Shown: positions 26,437 through 38,458 of the stretch, piece by piece
Layout: each line of letters begins with the position of its first letter
Position numbering within the stretch: the first letter of the stretch is position 1
NCBI GenBank assembly: GCA_021018815.1
Contig: JAITYX010000030.1
Location: forward strand, 3,983,001-4,047,000
Reading direction: 5' to 3'
Source of the DNA: Talinum fruticosum
Lineage: Eukaryota > Streptophyta > Magnoliopsida > Caryophyllales > Talinaceae
DNA: 64,000 nucleotides
Made by a program: the position numbers and the translations under genes
The notes under the pieces: model-generated
Database searches by the model: none
What the model saw: only the letters and a program-made list of their open reading frames with translations
What the model was told of the DNA's origin: nothing

Positions 26437-26647
26437 AGTTTTGAAGTTGAATTATTTATTTACGTTTTCTTTTTATATTTATAAAGTTTTTATGGTTGGT
26501 TTTTGCATTTAAGTAGCTATTTTAGAAAATTATTTTCCTTCTACCAAACAAAGGAAACTGTGGGTGAAAAATGATTTTCCTTGGAAATTTATTTTCCTAT
26601 GGAAAATAATTTCCTGAGAAAATATTTTCCACCAACCAAACACACCC
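25967..26647. mobile_element. hAT-like MITE (about 680 bp) with long terminal inverted repeats
   Basis: The left end reads GGGTGTGTTTG followed by TGGAAAATATTTTCTC. The right end, read inward on the other strand, is GGGTGTGTTTGGTT then GGAAAATATTTTCTC. This gives inverted repeats of over 30 bp with small mismatches. The interior is AT-rich with T-runs and a (TA)n tract (about 26383-26432). The duplicated segment at 29622-29660 lacks the element at the matching position (GATAAGCTAACGACAGAGAT), giving an empty-site comparison. No clean 8-bp target duplication is seen. Confidence 0.75.
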
Positions 26648-26740
26648 TAAGATAAGGTAGCGACATAGATCGAGCTTGCAGTACATAGGCCGACATACAT
26701 ACACATACACATACAAGTGTATGGGCCACTCTGGCCTTAT

Positions 26741-26943
26741 TTATTCAATCACACACAGTTTAGTATTTCTCGTACATAGCAACAACAGAAGCTGGGTTGC
26801 CGAGCGGTTCACCTTGGCACTAAGCTTAACTTTAGCTTCTGTGTCCTCATAGATACAGCAGTAGTCCTTGGAGTTTTCGAGTAACAACTTGACGGCGTCC
26901 CAGTCGGAGACTAGATGAGTACTCAATCCACCTTGACATACAC
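26741..26943 (-). pseudogene. Jasmonate-induced 23-kDa protein-like, last-exon fragment (copy 0)
   Basis: On the minus strand, after an acceptor at 26944, the sequence parallels the last exon of the copy at 29752: SDWDAVKLLLENSKDY, IYEDTEAKVKLSAKVN. A base is missing near the start, so the frame breaks (VYVKVD then stop). The end is also shifted, giving CTRNTKLCVIE instead of VGAMYEKY. No first exon follows upstream (26944-27130 matches only intron sequence). A truncated duplicate. Confidence 0.75.
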
Positions 26944-27137
26944 CTGAACATATAGTAAATACGACATAAATAGTTCGTTTCTAAATTACTATTTTCATTT
27001 AGTGGTATGACGGTCTCCTCTTTACATATTTTAAATTTAAGTTATTCATCTAAATTTAGGATTAACCAAGATACATTCTAAAAGAAATTTATTGAACTAA
27101 GTCATATGTTATGGAAATTATTTAACTTAATGTGACT

Positions 27138-27282
27138 TAGTGGCGGAGCCACATGAAGGCCTAATTTTTTTAAATAGTTTATTTTTAGATTAAAAATTTT
27201 AAATTATAAGTAATTGAACACCCTTAAATTTGACCCAAAAGACGTTGGACACCCTTGTTTCGAATTCCGCCTTTCGCCACTG
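27138..27282. mobile_element. hAT-type MITE (145 bp), same family as 18725-18863
   Basis: It begins TAGTGGCGGAGCC and ends ...GGCGAAAGG-type inverted sequence (right end read inward CAGTGGCG). It is flanked by a perfect 8-bp direct repeat ATGTGACT at 27130-27137 and 27283-27290. It shares GGACACCCTTG with the copy in the ATP-synthase intron. Confidence 0.88.
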
Positions 27283-28254
27283 ATGTGACTAATCCTTGAA
27301 TGATTCAAGACTTAAGCTATAAATGAATACTTGTCGAAGTCTTAGTCTTAGTTCTATTTTAGGGAGTAGAAACTTACTCAGTCACCAATTGTAGTCCCAC
27401 CGACCCACTCAATTCTGGTTGACTAACCCATTTAGCGAGACAACCATCTTGTTTGTTTAAGATGTTTCATCTTTAACATGTCGATTTTATCATGAAAAGC
27501 ATAACAAACTGGCTTAGAATTAATTGCTTTGATTCTTTATTACCTAGAACGTTGTATGCTATAATTTGCCTAAGTTGGGTAATTGTAATAAGTCTAAATA
27601 ACTAATGAATTCATTATTGAACATCTTGCTTATATGAGTTTTGACATATCCGAAACTTAAACATATTGAATATTAGACTTGAAATTTTTCATATTAATAA
27701 TTTAAAAATAATTGCTTATATGAGTAAGCTCTAGCTGAAAGACGTTGAAGAGTCAACGGTTTTCTCTCAAAGCATACTAAAAATAGAAGCCTTGCTATAC
27801 GGGGCTCTCATCGACGAACTTGGAGTTGAAATTGTCATACGTATTTATAACTTATAACTCCCAGTTGTAATCTCTCTTTTTTTTTTTTTATAGTTGTAAT
27901 CTCAAGTAAGAAAAGTCTTGTAATCACTTTATTTTCTTCAAACACTTTTTAGTCTTCCCTTAACCGAGAGTTGATAACGTAACTTCAATTCAATTGTCCC
28001 AAGTTGATAAGGGAAAAACTTGTAATAGATTTGTCTAAGGGAACAAATCAAGGTAGTCATAATTTTTGTATTTGAGGATTCAAATTGTGAAATTTGATTT
28101 GGTGCTTAGATTGACACTCGTCCGAGGTTTTTCGCCACATGAGGGTTTCCTCGTAAAACCGCTCAGATTTAAAAGCTTTTTCTAATACCCACCCGAGTCA
28201 TTACTGATTTTTGTGAAGGGTAAATGTGGGTCACCTAACTTGGCCCTATATGAG

Positions 28255-28380
28255 GGGTAACCCAGTTGGCTTGAAGGCCCAAGAAGGATAGAGTGATACC
28301 AAAGCCGGGCTCACAATCCACCCCAACTCTTTTGCCCAACTCACAAAATAATTTTCTCCCGCAAGGTTTGAACCCCGATA
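28255..28380 (-). repeat. Dispersed SINE-like repeat, copy a
   Basis: This resembles 44213-44345 (shared GTTGGCTTGAAGG, CCCAACTCTTTTGCC-like and CTCAAGGTT-like segments in the same order). On the minus strand GGGGTTCAAACC just upstream resembles a pol III B box. The class is uncertain; ends are not defined. Confidence 0.35.
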
Positions 28381-28454
28381 GAGATGGTGGAAATGTAGAA
28401 TGACTACTAAGGCAACACTCGCTTCACTATAAAAGAGCCTCAAAATAGCGATCG

Positions 28455-28690
28455 AAAAAGTCGATGGGCAAGAAGTTCGTCGGACTACCCGACAGAGTTA
28501 TCTGTCGGAATATGACGTAAATGTGGAAATAATTTCACTTTTCAGTTTTTGCATATTTCAACGGGAATTCCGACGAGTCCAACGGGTATTCGACGGAAAG
28601 CGAAAAAATCACTTTTCGGTTTTACAGTTTTCTAACGGGAATTCCGACGGGCCCGTCTGACTTTGTCGTAATTCCCGTCGGACAACTTTT
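28455..28690. repeat. GTCGGAATTCC-rich subterminal-type repeat block
   Basis: Repeated short palindromic units such as ACGGGAATTCCGACGGG and CCCGTCGG recur, in two roughly 90-bp repeats that each also contain a TTTCACTTTTC[A/G]GTTTT segment. Such arrays are typical of the subterminal regions of plant CACTA elements. I find no matching second end in the neighbourhood, so this is a probable relic of undetermined class. Confidence 0.45.
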
Positions 28691-29225
28691 GAAAATTAGA
28701 TCTAAAATCCGAAACACAAGGACAAAAGGGAGGGGGACGAAGAGAGCGATATCGAAAGCGAAAGCAAGTGAGGAAAAGCGAACCACTGCCACCACCCACT
28801 TTCACTAACCACCATCATCAGAATTCATTGGCCGGAAAAATGGTCACCATCGGGGTCCTTGGCCTGTAACCACCTCCAATTAGAGAGAATGAGTGAGAGA
28901 GTGAGTTAGCTAGCTAGAGAAAGAGAGTTTGAGGGTTTCCGTTTGCCACCGTCGCATCTTGCCTATCGTCACCATCGCCGCTGCCGCCTTCCACTGCCAC
29001 CCCAACTATCCCTCCATACTTCGTTTGAGATAATAAAATCTAAAATTTTTTGTTATTTACTAAATTATTTAATTTTAGTATAGTTAAATTTGTGAAAAAT
29101 ATATTTATATATAATTGTTTGCATGTATTAGATTATGTTTGAAATTTAGGTTGTGAAATTTCGACTCTACTTTTTACCAAGTATTGGGCCATATGTGAAT
29201 GTAAAATAATAAATATAATGTCTTG

Positions 29226-29297
<72 letters not shown>

Positions 29298-29751
29298 ATA
29301 TAATGTAGTGCATGTTTTGATAATTTACTATAAAATCAACAAATATACAATTATGTGTACATTTATGCCTATATATCATTTCATTAATTTAAAGTTAAGA
29401 ACGTAACAATAAAATATAAAGTAATTAATTAGTAATTAGGAAATTTTAGTTGAGAGTTGTTTAAGTTTTTATAGTCTTTACCATACCCTTTATATATATA
29501 TATATAATTTGATCTTTGTTTAATACATTCAAACAACTATTTTTATTTATTTTGGATATAGTCAGCCTTAAAGGCTTGAGTACATATATGTGAGTCGGGG
29601 GAGGCTACACACATGGTAGTTGTTTGATGATATAAGATAAGCTAACGACAGAGATGGAGCTCGTAGTACATATAACTACATAGATCGACACACATATACA
29701 TACACATACACATATATGATGCAGTGCAAGCTAATAAGCCGAGTAGATAGT
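28691..29751. other. AT-rich spacer with (TA)n microsatellite
   Basis: No gene is visible. 29228-29291 is an uninterrupted (TA)n tract of more than 60 bp. 29150-29640 is duplicated relative to 25560-25960 and partly to 46100-46360; it is the 3' flank of the jasmonate-induced-like copies. Confidence 0.6.
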
Positions 29752-30390
29752 TTAGTATTTCTCGTACATAGCACCAACATCAGCTGGGTTGCCGCGCATG
29801 TTCACCTTGGCACTAAGCCTAACTTTAGCTTCTGTGTCCTCATAGATACAGTAGTCCTTGGAGTTCTCGAGTAGGAGCTTGACGGCGTTCCAATCGGAAA
29901 CCAACTCAGCACTCAACCCACCTTTGACATACACCTGAACATATAATATATATACGACATGAATAATTTGTTGGTGATGATCTCAATTAAAGGACAAGGA
30001 CGATATATATGGCATAAATACCTTGTTGGAAGTCTTGTCTCCTTCTTTAGGAGCGTACCAAGCTAGGAGCATTCCGTATTCCGAGCCTTCAACAGAGTAC
30101 ACAACTGCACCCTCATCAGCATCAGCGAGATGGAGCAGAGTGGACAAACGGACCGAGACCCTTGTCAAGGATGAGCTTAGGGTAGTCGATTATGACTTCC
30201 CAGCACCGGTTATGACTATCGTAATAAACAAGGTTCTTGTTTGTGGAGTTTTGGATGGCGCCGGATGTGGTACGTTGTGAGGCCGCAGAAGGCCGATGCT
30301 TCTCGAGGTAGCTCGTGCTTGCTTCATCAACCCATTCAAGGTCTCCTCGTTCGTAATTTCAGCACTTTTAGCGGCTTTGAGGCTTGCCAT
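29752..30390 (-). pseudogene. Jasmonate-induced 23-kDa protein-like gene (copy 1), frameshifted
   Basis: Two coding exons, 30390-30022 and 29934-29752. Exon 1 starts MASLKAAKSAEITNEETLNG and carries the family signature (VYYDSH, IDYPKLILDKGLGPFVHSAP, EGAVVYSVEGSEYGMLLAWY) split over different frames. Exon 2 is open: GGLSAELVSDWNAVKLLLEN through AKVNMRGNPADVGAMYEKY and stop. The layout (Y.SHNWSG, YP, G..GxFLH, GAVVY, LLAWxAP) fits the plant 23-kDa jasmonate-induced protein group, known from stress- and jasmonate-treated plants but without an established biochemical function. Exon 1 has at least two 1-base shifts relative to copy 2, so it is a pseudogene or carries sequence errors. A copia element interrupts its 5'UTR intron. 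Confidence 0.75.
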
Positions 30391-30472
30391 CTTTCAATTC
30401 GTACGTACGTAGCTCCTTATTGCCTGCACGCACCCCATGCGCATGTATGAGCATCATTACTTTCATACACAA

Positions 30473-30970
30473 TGTTAGACGAATTACATAAAACGGCCAC
30501 TTAGGCCCGTTAATTACAACTTAATCGGTTTCCTTCTTATCCGAGGAAACGTTCCTGGATAAGTGCGGGGTTAATGAAGTTGAGTTAGACTCAACTTTCC
30601 AACTCGGGGATAGGAGTGAATGCTCCTATTTAATCTGTAATGGGATATACGGAAAAACACACGCGAATACGAGAAAGACAAAAACAACGCAGCATTCGTT
30701 GCTCCTCTCGGATTCTCCTCGAAATCCTCTAATCTCCCTCACAGTTAGACCGACCATCTTGGGGTCTTCGGGTTTGATACGTGATCTGTTTCCAGCGACT
30801 CTAGTAGACGCCGGATATACTGTTCCGGACGACACCGAACCGGACTTCGGAGTACAACCGGACTCGGAGGGTTCGTGACTCGGGAATCGACTTGTGGGCT
30901 ATCGAACGGCAGTCGATCTATTCGCTTCCGCAACTACTAAGGTTAGTCCTTATTTACATATATACCTACG
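30473..30970 (+). repeat. Copia 5' LTR
   Basis: It starts TGTTAGACGAATTAC and ends TATATACCTACG, the final CG replacing the expected CA. It differs from the 3' LTR by roughly half a dozen substitutions and a similar number of single-base indels. Confidence 0.95.
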
Positions 30971-30971
30971 A

Positions 30972-30986
30972 GTGGTATCGTAGCTT
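30972..30986 (+). promoter_or_regulatory. Copia primer-binding site (initiator tRNA-Met type)
   Basis: GTGGTATCGTAGC directly follows the 5' LTR and resembles the usual plant copia primer site TGGTATCAGAGC, complementary to the 3' end of initiator tRNA-Met. Confidence 0.8.
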
Positions 30987-32704
30987 TGGATTGCTAAGTT
31001 CCTAGCCCCGACTAGTTATTAGCCCGATTAGTTTAGGCCGCATAATTTGTTAAGTACAAATTTGAATCCCATTAAACCCCGACTCGAACTCGTCATAAGC
31101 ACTCGCCTCCGTGGCGCCCGCCCCCGACAACCATCGCATAAACCGCCAATCGCCTCAGCGGCGACGACGGCAGTCCGCGGCTTGGCCATTAGTGGCCCAA
31201 CGCAAAAACCACCCGATCCGGCCTCTATGACCCAAATAAATTAAAAAAAAAAAAAAGGGTAGTAGAATAGTAGTTGTCGGACTAACCCATCGGACCGCCG
31301 GGAGAGAGGTGGCGCGTACCAACACGCCGCCGTTGAGATTAGATCTTCCTCTCTCTTAGCTTCTCCGCCGCCGATATACGTTCATCGACCTTTTCCTTTG
31401 CGAAAACAGCCCGGCGGTGGCGCGTGTGGGTCACGCGCCACCACGCCGTAACCACCACCTCTCGAGATTGGTGTTAATCGGTTGCTTGGCGGCCGATCTA
31501 CATCATGCCGGTAGTATTTTTGTCGAAAAAGGAAGGACGAGGCTTGTGGGTCTCGATTTTTGGCTCGGCGGAGAAGGGCGGAATTACATCATTTGGGTGT
31601 GTTTTTGGACGCCGGAAAACGAAAAGGCCGTGGCCTTTGCTTGGTGTCGCCGGACATAGTGGAAACAAGCCGAAGCTTTCCTCTCGTAGCCATGGCTACT
31701 CACGGAGGAGATGAAGTAAGGGAGAGAGACCGAGAGGACAGAGAGACCGAGAGGGAGAGAGGACAGAGCTGGATAAATGAAGCTGTGTGAATAAATGAGC
31801 GTGAGTAATCAAGGGCTGGCGTGAAGTAATGGCAAAGCGTGCCCTTCCTTTATTTTTTTACCAAGTCCTAGAAGTTCATTTCGTTCCCGAAGCTTTCATT
31901 TTTCCCTGTCCTTGTTTTTTTCTTTCTACCGAGGCACGTCGCTTCGCGGTCCACATTATTAAATTAATTACCATGCTGATAAATTAATATGTTTAGTACA
32001 TATTTTTAATTTTTATTTTGTGTAAATTTAAATTAATATTAACCTGATTTATAATTTTATGTAAATTATTTTTAATCAGTTAATTTTATGAATCTGTTTC
32101 ATATTATATAAATTATATAATTGTGTTTTATGTAATTATTTGATTTTTGGCATGTTACTTGTTTAATATGTGTAATTTCGTATTACATGTTTTAAAGTGA
32201 AAAAAATGGTATGAACATTATATAAATATGTTTAATATAGTGTTATATAAATTAGTTTTATAAGAAGCAATATCTTTGCTTTACATGCTATATATATATA
32301 TATGTGAATTTGTTTCATGAGATCATATTCATTATAAAATTAGTTTTTATATAATATGAGTTAAGTGATATTATCTATAAATTAGTTTTTAGAATTAATA
32401 TGAATATGTTTCATGTGAATTAATAATATCATGTACAAATTTTTTCATGTAAATTAGTTTTACATCTTAACTACCTTTGTGGTATGTAAAGTTCAATGTT
32501 AATTCGTTTAATGTTAAAATTCATATGAATATGTTTTCTATGAAATTAAAGTGTCAATTAATTTTTCTAAAAATTTCTAGTTCATTTCATATGTGATGAT
32601 TATGAGCTTAGCAAAATTTTCGATCATATGACTTGAGTAAAGAATTTTGTGAAAATTTTAATTGTTTTAAGATGTGCCTAAATGTCCAATTTTTATTTGT
32701 AGAT
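30987..32704 (+). other. Copia untranslated leader (about 1.7 kb)
   Basis: A GC-rich, purine-varied block (about 31080-31800) is followed by an AT-rich block (31950-32600) up to the gag ATG. Small overlapping ORFs at 31417-31790 have no recognisable domain. The abrupt change in composition suggests that the GC-rich block has a separate origin. Confidence 0.6.
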
Positions 32705-35700
32705 ATGGCAACGACACCTATGACTGATATGGCCTTGACTGAAAAGTTGGTGGGGTCCAACTATGACATTTGGCATCGGAGGGTTCAATTCTTTCCGAAT
32801 GAGCGAGAACTACTAGAGTTCTTGACCGCCAAAATGTATCCCCCTGCTACTAAGGATAAAGATGACAAGGATGTTGATACTAGTTCCGCACGATATCGTA
32901 AGGATTTGAAAGCATATCGAGAGTGGTTCAAAAGGACCGCTCGACGCGGTATGCCTTACTCGAACCTTATGCATGATGACTTAATCGGTGAGTTCGAGAA
33001 CTGTCCCACGACTAAAGATATGTGGGATCAACTTAAGATCAAGTTCGGGCAAACTTCGCTACTATGCTCCGCCAATTGCATCTTACGTGGATGCAATACA
33101 CTTTTGGCCCGGAGCATAGTATAATCGAACATATACGAACATTGAGTGCAATGGTTCGTGATCTTAAGGCTGGAGGGATCGAGATCTCCGAGCGTGATCA
33201 AGTCACGAATGTGATTCGTGCTATCCCATCCGAGGATCCTTGGAAAACGTTCAAGACCCCGATGGTGCATAGTGATCACCTCCGGATCGTGGACGATATT
33301 GTTCGTCATCTTGAGCTCGAAGAAGACCGCATGAAGTCACATGCTCCTCGCTCCCGTTCTTGCTGCATTAGTTGCTAAAGGAAACAAACCTAAAGGCAAC
33401 AAGTTTAAACGAGGGAAGAAGAAAAGTTCTCATCCCTCTAAGAAACCCGGGCCTGCAGTGGAAATGCCAAGAAACAAGCATAAGGCTAAGGGCAACAAAA
33501 AAAAAAATATGACACGTGTGAAGTGTTATAATTGTGGAAAGAAGGGTCACTATGCTAGGGATTGTCCCGAGCCTCAAAAGGTGACCCTCTCCATTAAAGT
33601 CTCTAAATTATTTGTTTGTTCCCATGCATTAGTTGCTAACTCTCTTCCTAATTGGATTGTAGACTCGGGAGCAAGCAAGCACATAGTTCAAGACCGAGCT
33701 GGATTTGTAGAGTTTCACCCTTATCCGGTGGGCATACAAACCGTGACATTAGGGAATGGCACGATTGAAGACGTTCTCGGTGTGGGAACGTATCAGCTCA
33801 AGCTACGTGGAGGAAATAAGTTACTCCTACTAAATGCTCTCTACGCGCCTGGGGTGCAATGTTCCCTTATTTCCTTTGTCTCCTTAGTTAAAGTAGGTTT
33901 TCAGTTTGTTTCAAAAGAAGATGGTTTAGAAATTTATTATGGTGGCAATTTGTTTGGCCATGCAAGTTTTCAAAACAATTTCCCTATTTTGGATTTAGAC
34001 GTTTGCTATGATAATTCTGCATTAGTTTCATTTGTTGATTCCAATTCGAATCTGTTAAATGGCATGCAAGACTTGGTCATATTGGTCAAGATAGAATGAC
34101 TAGACTAGCAAAAGAAGGTCTTCTAGACCGACTCACTAAGGTTAGGTTGCCTAGATGTGAGTCATGCTTAGTCTGGTAAGGCGACCAAAAAGCCTTTTGG
34201 TAAGGCTTCTAGGGCGTCACATCCCTTAGAACTTATTCACTCCGACATATGTGGACCTATGAATGTCAAAGCACGTCATGGTGCTAGTTATTTTCTCACT
34301 TTGATAGAAGACTATTCACGATATGGGTATGTGTACCTTTTATCACACCGTTATGAAGCTTTAGATGTGTTCAAACGCTTCATAGCGGAAGTAGAAAACG
34401 AATTGGAGCGTAGAGTGAAGTCTCTTCGCACCGATCGTGGTCGTGAATACCTTTCTGATATGTTCAAAGGGTTTTGTGAGGAAAAGGGCATACGCAGGCA
34501 ACTTACGATTCCGGGCACTCCTCAACAAAATGGAGTTGCCGAGCGACTGAATCGAACATTACTTGACATGGTCAGGACAATGATGGCCCAAGCTAATTTG
34601 CCAATTAGTTTTTGGGGGATGCGTTGCTTACGGCAACTTACATCCTAAACCGAGTGCCTAGTAAGAGTGTTTCGATCACTCCATATGAGTTATGGAATGG
34701 TAGAAAGCCCATCTTGAACCATTTACGCCCGTGGGGTTCGGCTGGCTATGTGCACAACCCAACTCATCCACATAGGAAAATTGGTCCTAGAGCTACAAAA
34801 ATGGTGTTCATCGGGTATCCGGAAAATTCAAAAGGATATGTCATGTATGGAGAACATCCAACTGGCGGCATGAAGGAAATAGAATCCCGAAATGTCGATT
34901 TTATTGAGGATGAGTTCCCAAGTATTGGTGAAATTAAGAAGGACTTACAGTTGTATGAGTTACAACAATTATCTCTCGGTGAGGGGGAGGATTCGTACAC
35001 TCATCGTGTCACCGAGGATAATAGTTTTCCGGACAATAGAGATAATGGGAGTGGTCCTACCATCTCTAATGATGGAAATGTGTCTACACAGGAGATCCAA
35101 CAAGAGAATGAGGAGCGTCCTCAATCTCCAGCTTCCTAATCACGAGGTCGAGTCCTCTTTCTCAGGAACCCTCATCCACATCCCAAGGGATTAGTTGGAG
35201 AGATTCTCCTATTACTCGGAGTCTCACACCTCAAAGGAAAAGGGGAGGAATCCTGAACCTAGTCGAGACAAAAGAACCAAGTCCTAAAATTATTCGAAGG
35301 AGCGAACGAGGAAAAGTTCCACGACGATTTTTTCAAATCGAAGAAGATATCTTCTTTTGTATGCCTTTGGAAATAGAAGAGCCAACCTCTTATGAAGAGG
35401 CTATAAACTCACCAAACCATATAGAATGGATGGAAGCCATGAGAGATGAGTTGGACTCAATGGCAAAGAATGAAGTTTGGGAACTGGTTGATCTTCCTCC
35501 CGGACGTAAGGCCATTGGAAACAAGTGGGTTTTCAAGGTTAAACGTCGAGTAGATGGATCAATTGATAAGTTCAAGGCCCGATTAGTGGCGAAAGGATTT
35601 ACACAAGTTGAAGGTGTAGATTATGAAGAGACTTTTCTCCTGTGGTGAGAATGACCTCTATTCGCCTACTTCTAGCCCTGGTTGCTCATTTGGACTTGGA

Positions 35701-36944
35701 GTTAGTCCGGATGGATGTAAAGACTGCCTTCCTCAATGGTAATCTGGAGGAGGAGATCTATATGGATCAACCTATTGGTTTCGTATCAAAAGGACAAGAG
35801 GACAAAGTTTGTCGTCTTAAAAGATCTATATATGGTCTTAAACAGTCTTCCGGATCATGGTACTTTAGATTCCATGAAGCTATTACTTCGTATGGCTTAA
35901 CCATGGTTTTAGAAGACCATTGTGTATATGTCAAGAGGATGACAGTAGGGATTATGTTCCTTACATTGTACGTTGATGACATATTACCGGTCGGAAACAA
36001 CCCGGAAATGATCAACGCTACTAAGAAGTGGTTGTTTTCCGTCTTCGAGATGAAAGACATGGGTGAAGCCAAGTATGTCCTTGGTGTGGAAATAATCGAA
36101 ACCGTTCTAAAAAGCTTCTTGGTTTATGTCGAAGGCATATATCGAGAAAGTCCTGGAACGTTTTCGGATGCAAAATTCCAAACCCGTTGATACTCCGATC
36201 GATAAGGGTCTTACTTTAAGTCATGAGCAATGTCCTAAAACAGGATAAAGAAAAGCAGAATATGAGTAGTGTTCCCTACGCTAGTGCGATAGGAAGCTTA
36301 ATGTATGCCATGTTATGTACACGGCTCGACATTTGCTTCGCGGTTGGATTGGTGAGTCGTTACCAAAATAACCCGGGACCTGCTCATTGGCAAGTCTGTC
36401 AAAAGAATAATGCGCTATCTTCGTGGAACTACCGACTTGGTACTTTGTTATCAAGGAGGGGACCTAAAACCGAGGGGATACTCAGATGCAGATTGGGGTG
36501 GTGACCTGGATGAGTCCAAGTCAACCTCGGGATACGTTTTCACCCTTGGTGGGGGAGCCATATATTGGTGCAGTAAGAAGCAAGACTGCATAGCCGTATC
36601 AACTATGGAAGCGGAATATGTCGCTAGTTGCCTTGCCGCTCGGGAGGCAATATGGCTAAGGAGTTTTCTCCGGGATGTCAACCTTTCTCCTAGAGTTGAC
36701 GATCCTGTCGAGATGTGGTGCGATAACATCTGCTGCCATTCAATATGCTAAGGATCCTAAGTTTCATAGGAAGGCTAAGCATATTAAAAGGCGTTATCAC
36801 TTTGTGAGGAACGCTATAAAGTTGAAAGAGATTGTTGTCAAATACTTATCTACTAACAAGATGATCGCTGATCCTTTGACTAAACCTACTCCTAGAGATG
36901 TGTTCAAAACTCATATGATGAGTTTAGGTCTTCGTAGAGTTTAG
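32705..36944 (+). pseudogene. Copia gag-pol (multiple frameshifts)
   Basis: Gag starts at 32705 (MATTPMTDMALTEKLVGSNY) and continues with a CCHC zinc knuckle (CYNCGKKGHYARDC, about 33523-33564). Then come protease (WIVDSGASKH, about 33653), the integrase zinc-binding and core region (HARLGHIG about 34070; EDYSRYGYVYLL about 34306; GTPQQNGVAERLNRTL about 34515), RT (NKWVFKVKRRVDG about 35520; YVDDI about 35969) and RNase H (SDADWGGDLDESKSTSGY about 36482; STMEAEY about 36600). Reading requires frame changes near 33064, 33360, 34065, 34250, 34620, 35140-35360, 35645, 36190, 36400 and 36730. The polyprotein cannot be made from this sequence as written. Confidence 0.92.
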
Positions 36945-37961
36945 TCATTTGAAACATCTTGTATTTTTTTGTTTTTGGACATACATTTTAGATGAACTTT
37001 CTCATTGAAATAAAGATTGGTGTTTCTTTTTTCTTTGAATGTTCATAATTGTTTTGGTTGCATGATTTGGCACATCTGAATGTCACTAGGCTTCGATTAT
37101 CTTGTCACACGGATAATCAACACTAACGCTTGAGTAGTGGTTAGGATGAGACTAAAATCATATTGGCACTAGGTGTGCAATATTGATTAATTTTTCGTAC
37201 TCGGACGAGTATGAAAAATATACATAAATAGTCGCCTTAGTAAGTCTAAGATGAGATTTAAGAAAAATCGAATATAACACAACCTTATATTGAAGCCTTT
37301 TAGCTGAATTTAAGTGTCGGGATTACGTTGAGTGCGTTAATCCAGTGACTCAAGTCAGATTTTAGGAAAAACTTGGACTTGTAATTCGTATGATATAAAA
37401 GTGACAGATTCACCTTAGTGGGAGTTATATCATAACACACACTTCATACTGTGTGTGCTAAAAGACGACCTTGTGGAGTGACAATAGTTTCCCTTCCTTG
37501 TCACTGTGTGATCTCGAAACATTATTGTTTCAAAACACAATTCCCTTTGACTTAGGACTATGGTGTGAAATCTAAGTAAGATGTTGCTACTTTAATGTAC
37601 ACTCCAAGCGTTATAGAAATATACAGCTCAGTGGAATACATTAGGAAAGCAATCTTACCGAGATGTAACATCATGAGTGGCTAAGGAAAATCATTTCGTA
37701 TTCACCATATCAGCTCGGGCGATTATATTCGGAATATAATCATATGATATATCAGTAGGCATAAAGGGATTATATATGCCACAGGTGATGTCTTGAATGG
37801 TTTGGGGAGTTGTCCTTATGAAAGTGTCATGTTAGTTAGATGGTGACTTAATATGACACTACGGGTTACTTTTGGTCGCACGCTTCATTCCCGGTATGAA
37901 ACGTGAGGAGATATAAAGGATAAGAAATTTTGTTGTACGGCCTACGTGGCCGAGTGGGAGC
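36945..37961 (+). other. Copia 3' untranslated region and polypurine tract
   Basis: About 1 kb between the RNase H stop and the 3' LTR has no conserved ORF. A purine-rich CGAGTGGGAG at 37951-37960 directly before the LTR can serve as the plus-strand primer. Confidence 0.7.
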
Positions 37962-38458
37962 TGTTAGACGAATTACATAAAACGGCCATTTAGGCCCGTT
38001 AATTACAACTTAATCGGTTTCCTTCTTATCCAGGAAACGTTCCTGGATAAGTGCAGGGTTAATGAAGTTGAGTTAGACTCAACTTTCCAACTCTGGGGAT
38101 AGGAGTGAATGCTCCTATTTAATCTGTAATGGGATATACAGAAAAACACACGCGAATACGAGAAAGACAAAAACAACGCAAGCATTCGTTGCTCCTCTCG
38201 GATTCTCCTCGAAAATCCTCTAATCTCCCTCACAGTTAGACCGACCATCTTGGGGTCTTCGGGTTTGATACGTGACTGTTTCCAGCGACTCTAGTAGACG
38301 CCGGATATACTGTTCGGACGACACCGAACCGGACTTCGGAGTACAACCGGACTCGGAGGGTTCGTGACTCGGGAATCGACTTGTGGGCTATCGAACGGCG
38401 ATCGATCTATTCGCTTCGCAACTACTAAGGTTAGTCCTTATTTACATATATACCTACA
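37962..38458 (+). repeat. Copia 3' LTR
   Basis: It starts TGTTAGACGAATTAC and ends TATATACCTACA; followed by the target duplication CACAA (38459-38463) and host sequence AATAATTACC. Confidence 0.95.

Larger units (their letters stand above)
30473..38458 (+). mobile_element. Ty1/copia LTR retrotransposon, about 8 kb, full-length
   Basis: Two LTRs of about 498 and 497 bp bracket a primer-binding site, gag, protease, integrase, RT and RNase H in copia order (integrase before RT). A 5-bp target duplication CACAA flanks the element (30468-30472 and 38459-38463). The element sits inside the 5'UTR intron of jasmonate-induced-like copy 1; the homologous intron at about 46877 has the unoccupied site ATACACAAAATAA. 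The coding region is broken by several 1-base shifts, and a roughly 1.7-kb leader precedes gag. Confidence 0.96.

Noticed and set aside
29167..29406. ORFs on both strands made of Ile-Tyr repeats
   Set aside because: They are translations of the (TA)n microsatellite and have no other content.
31417..31790. Three overlapping plus-strand ORFs of 69-80 aa in the copia leader
   Set aside because: They have no recognisable domain, overlap each other in all frames, and are explained by GC-rich leader sequence with few stops.
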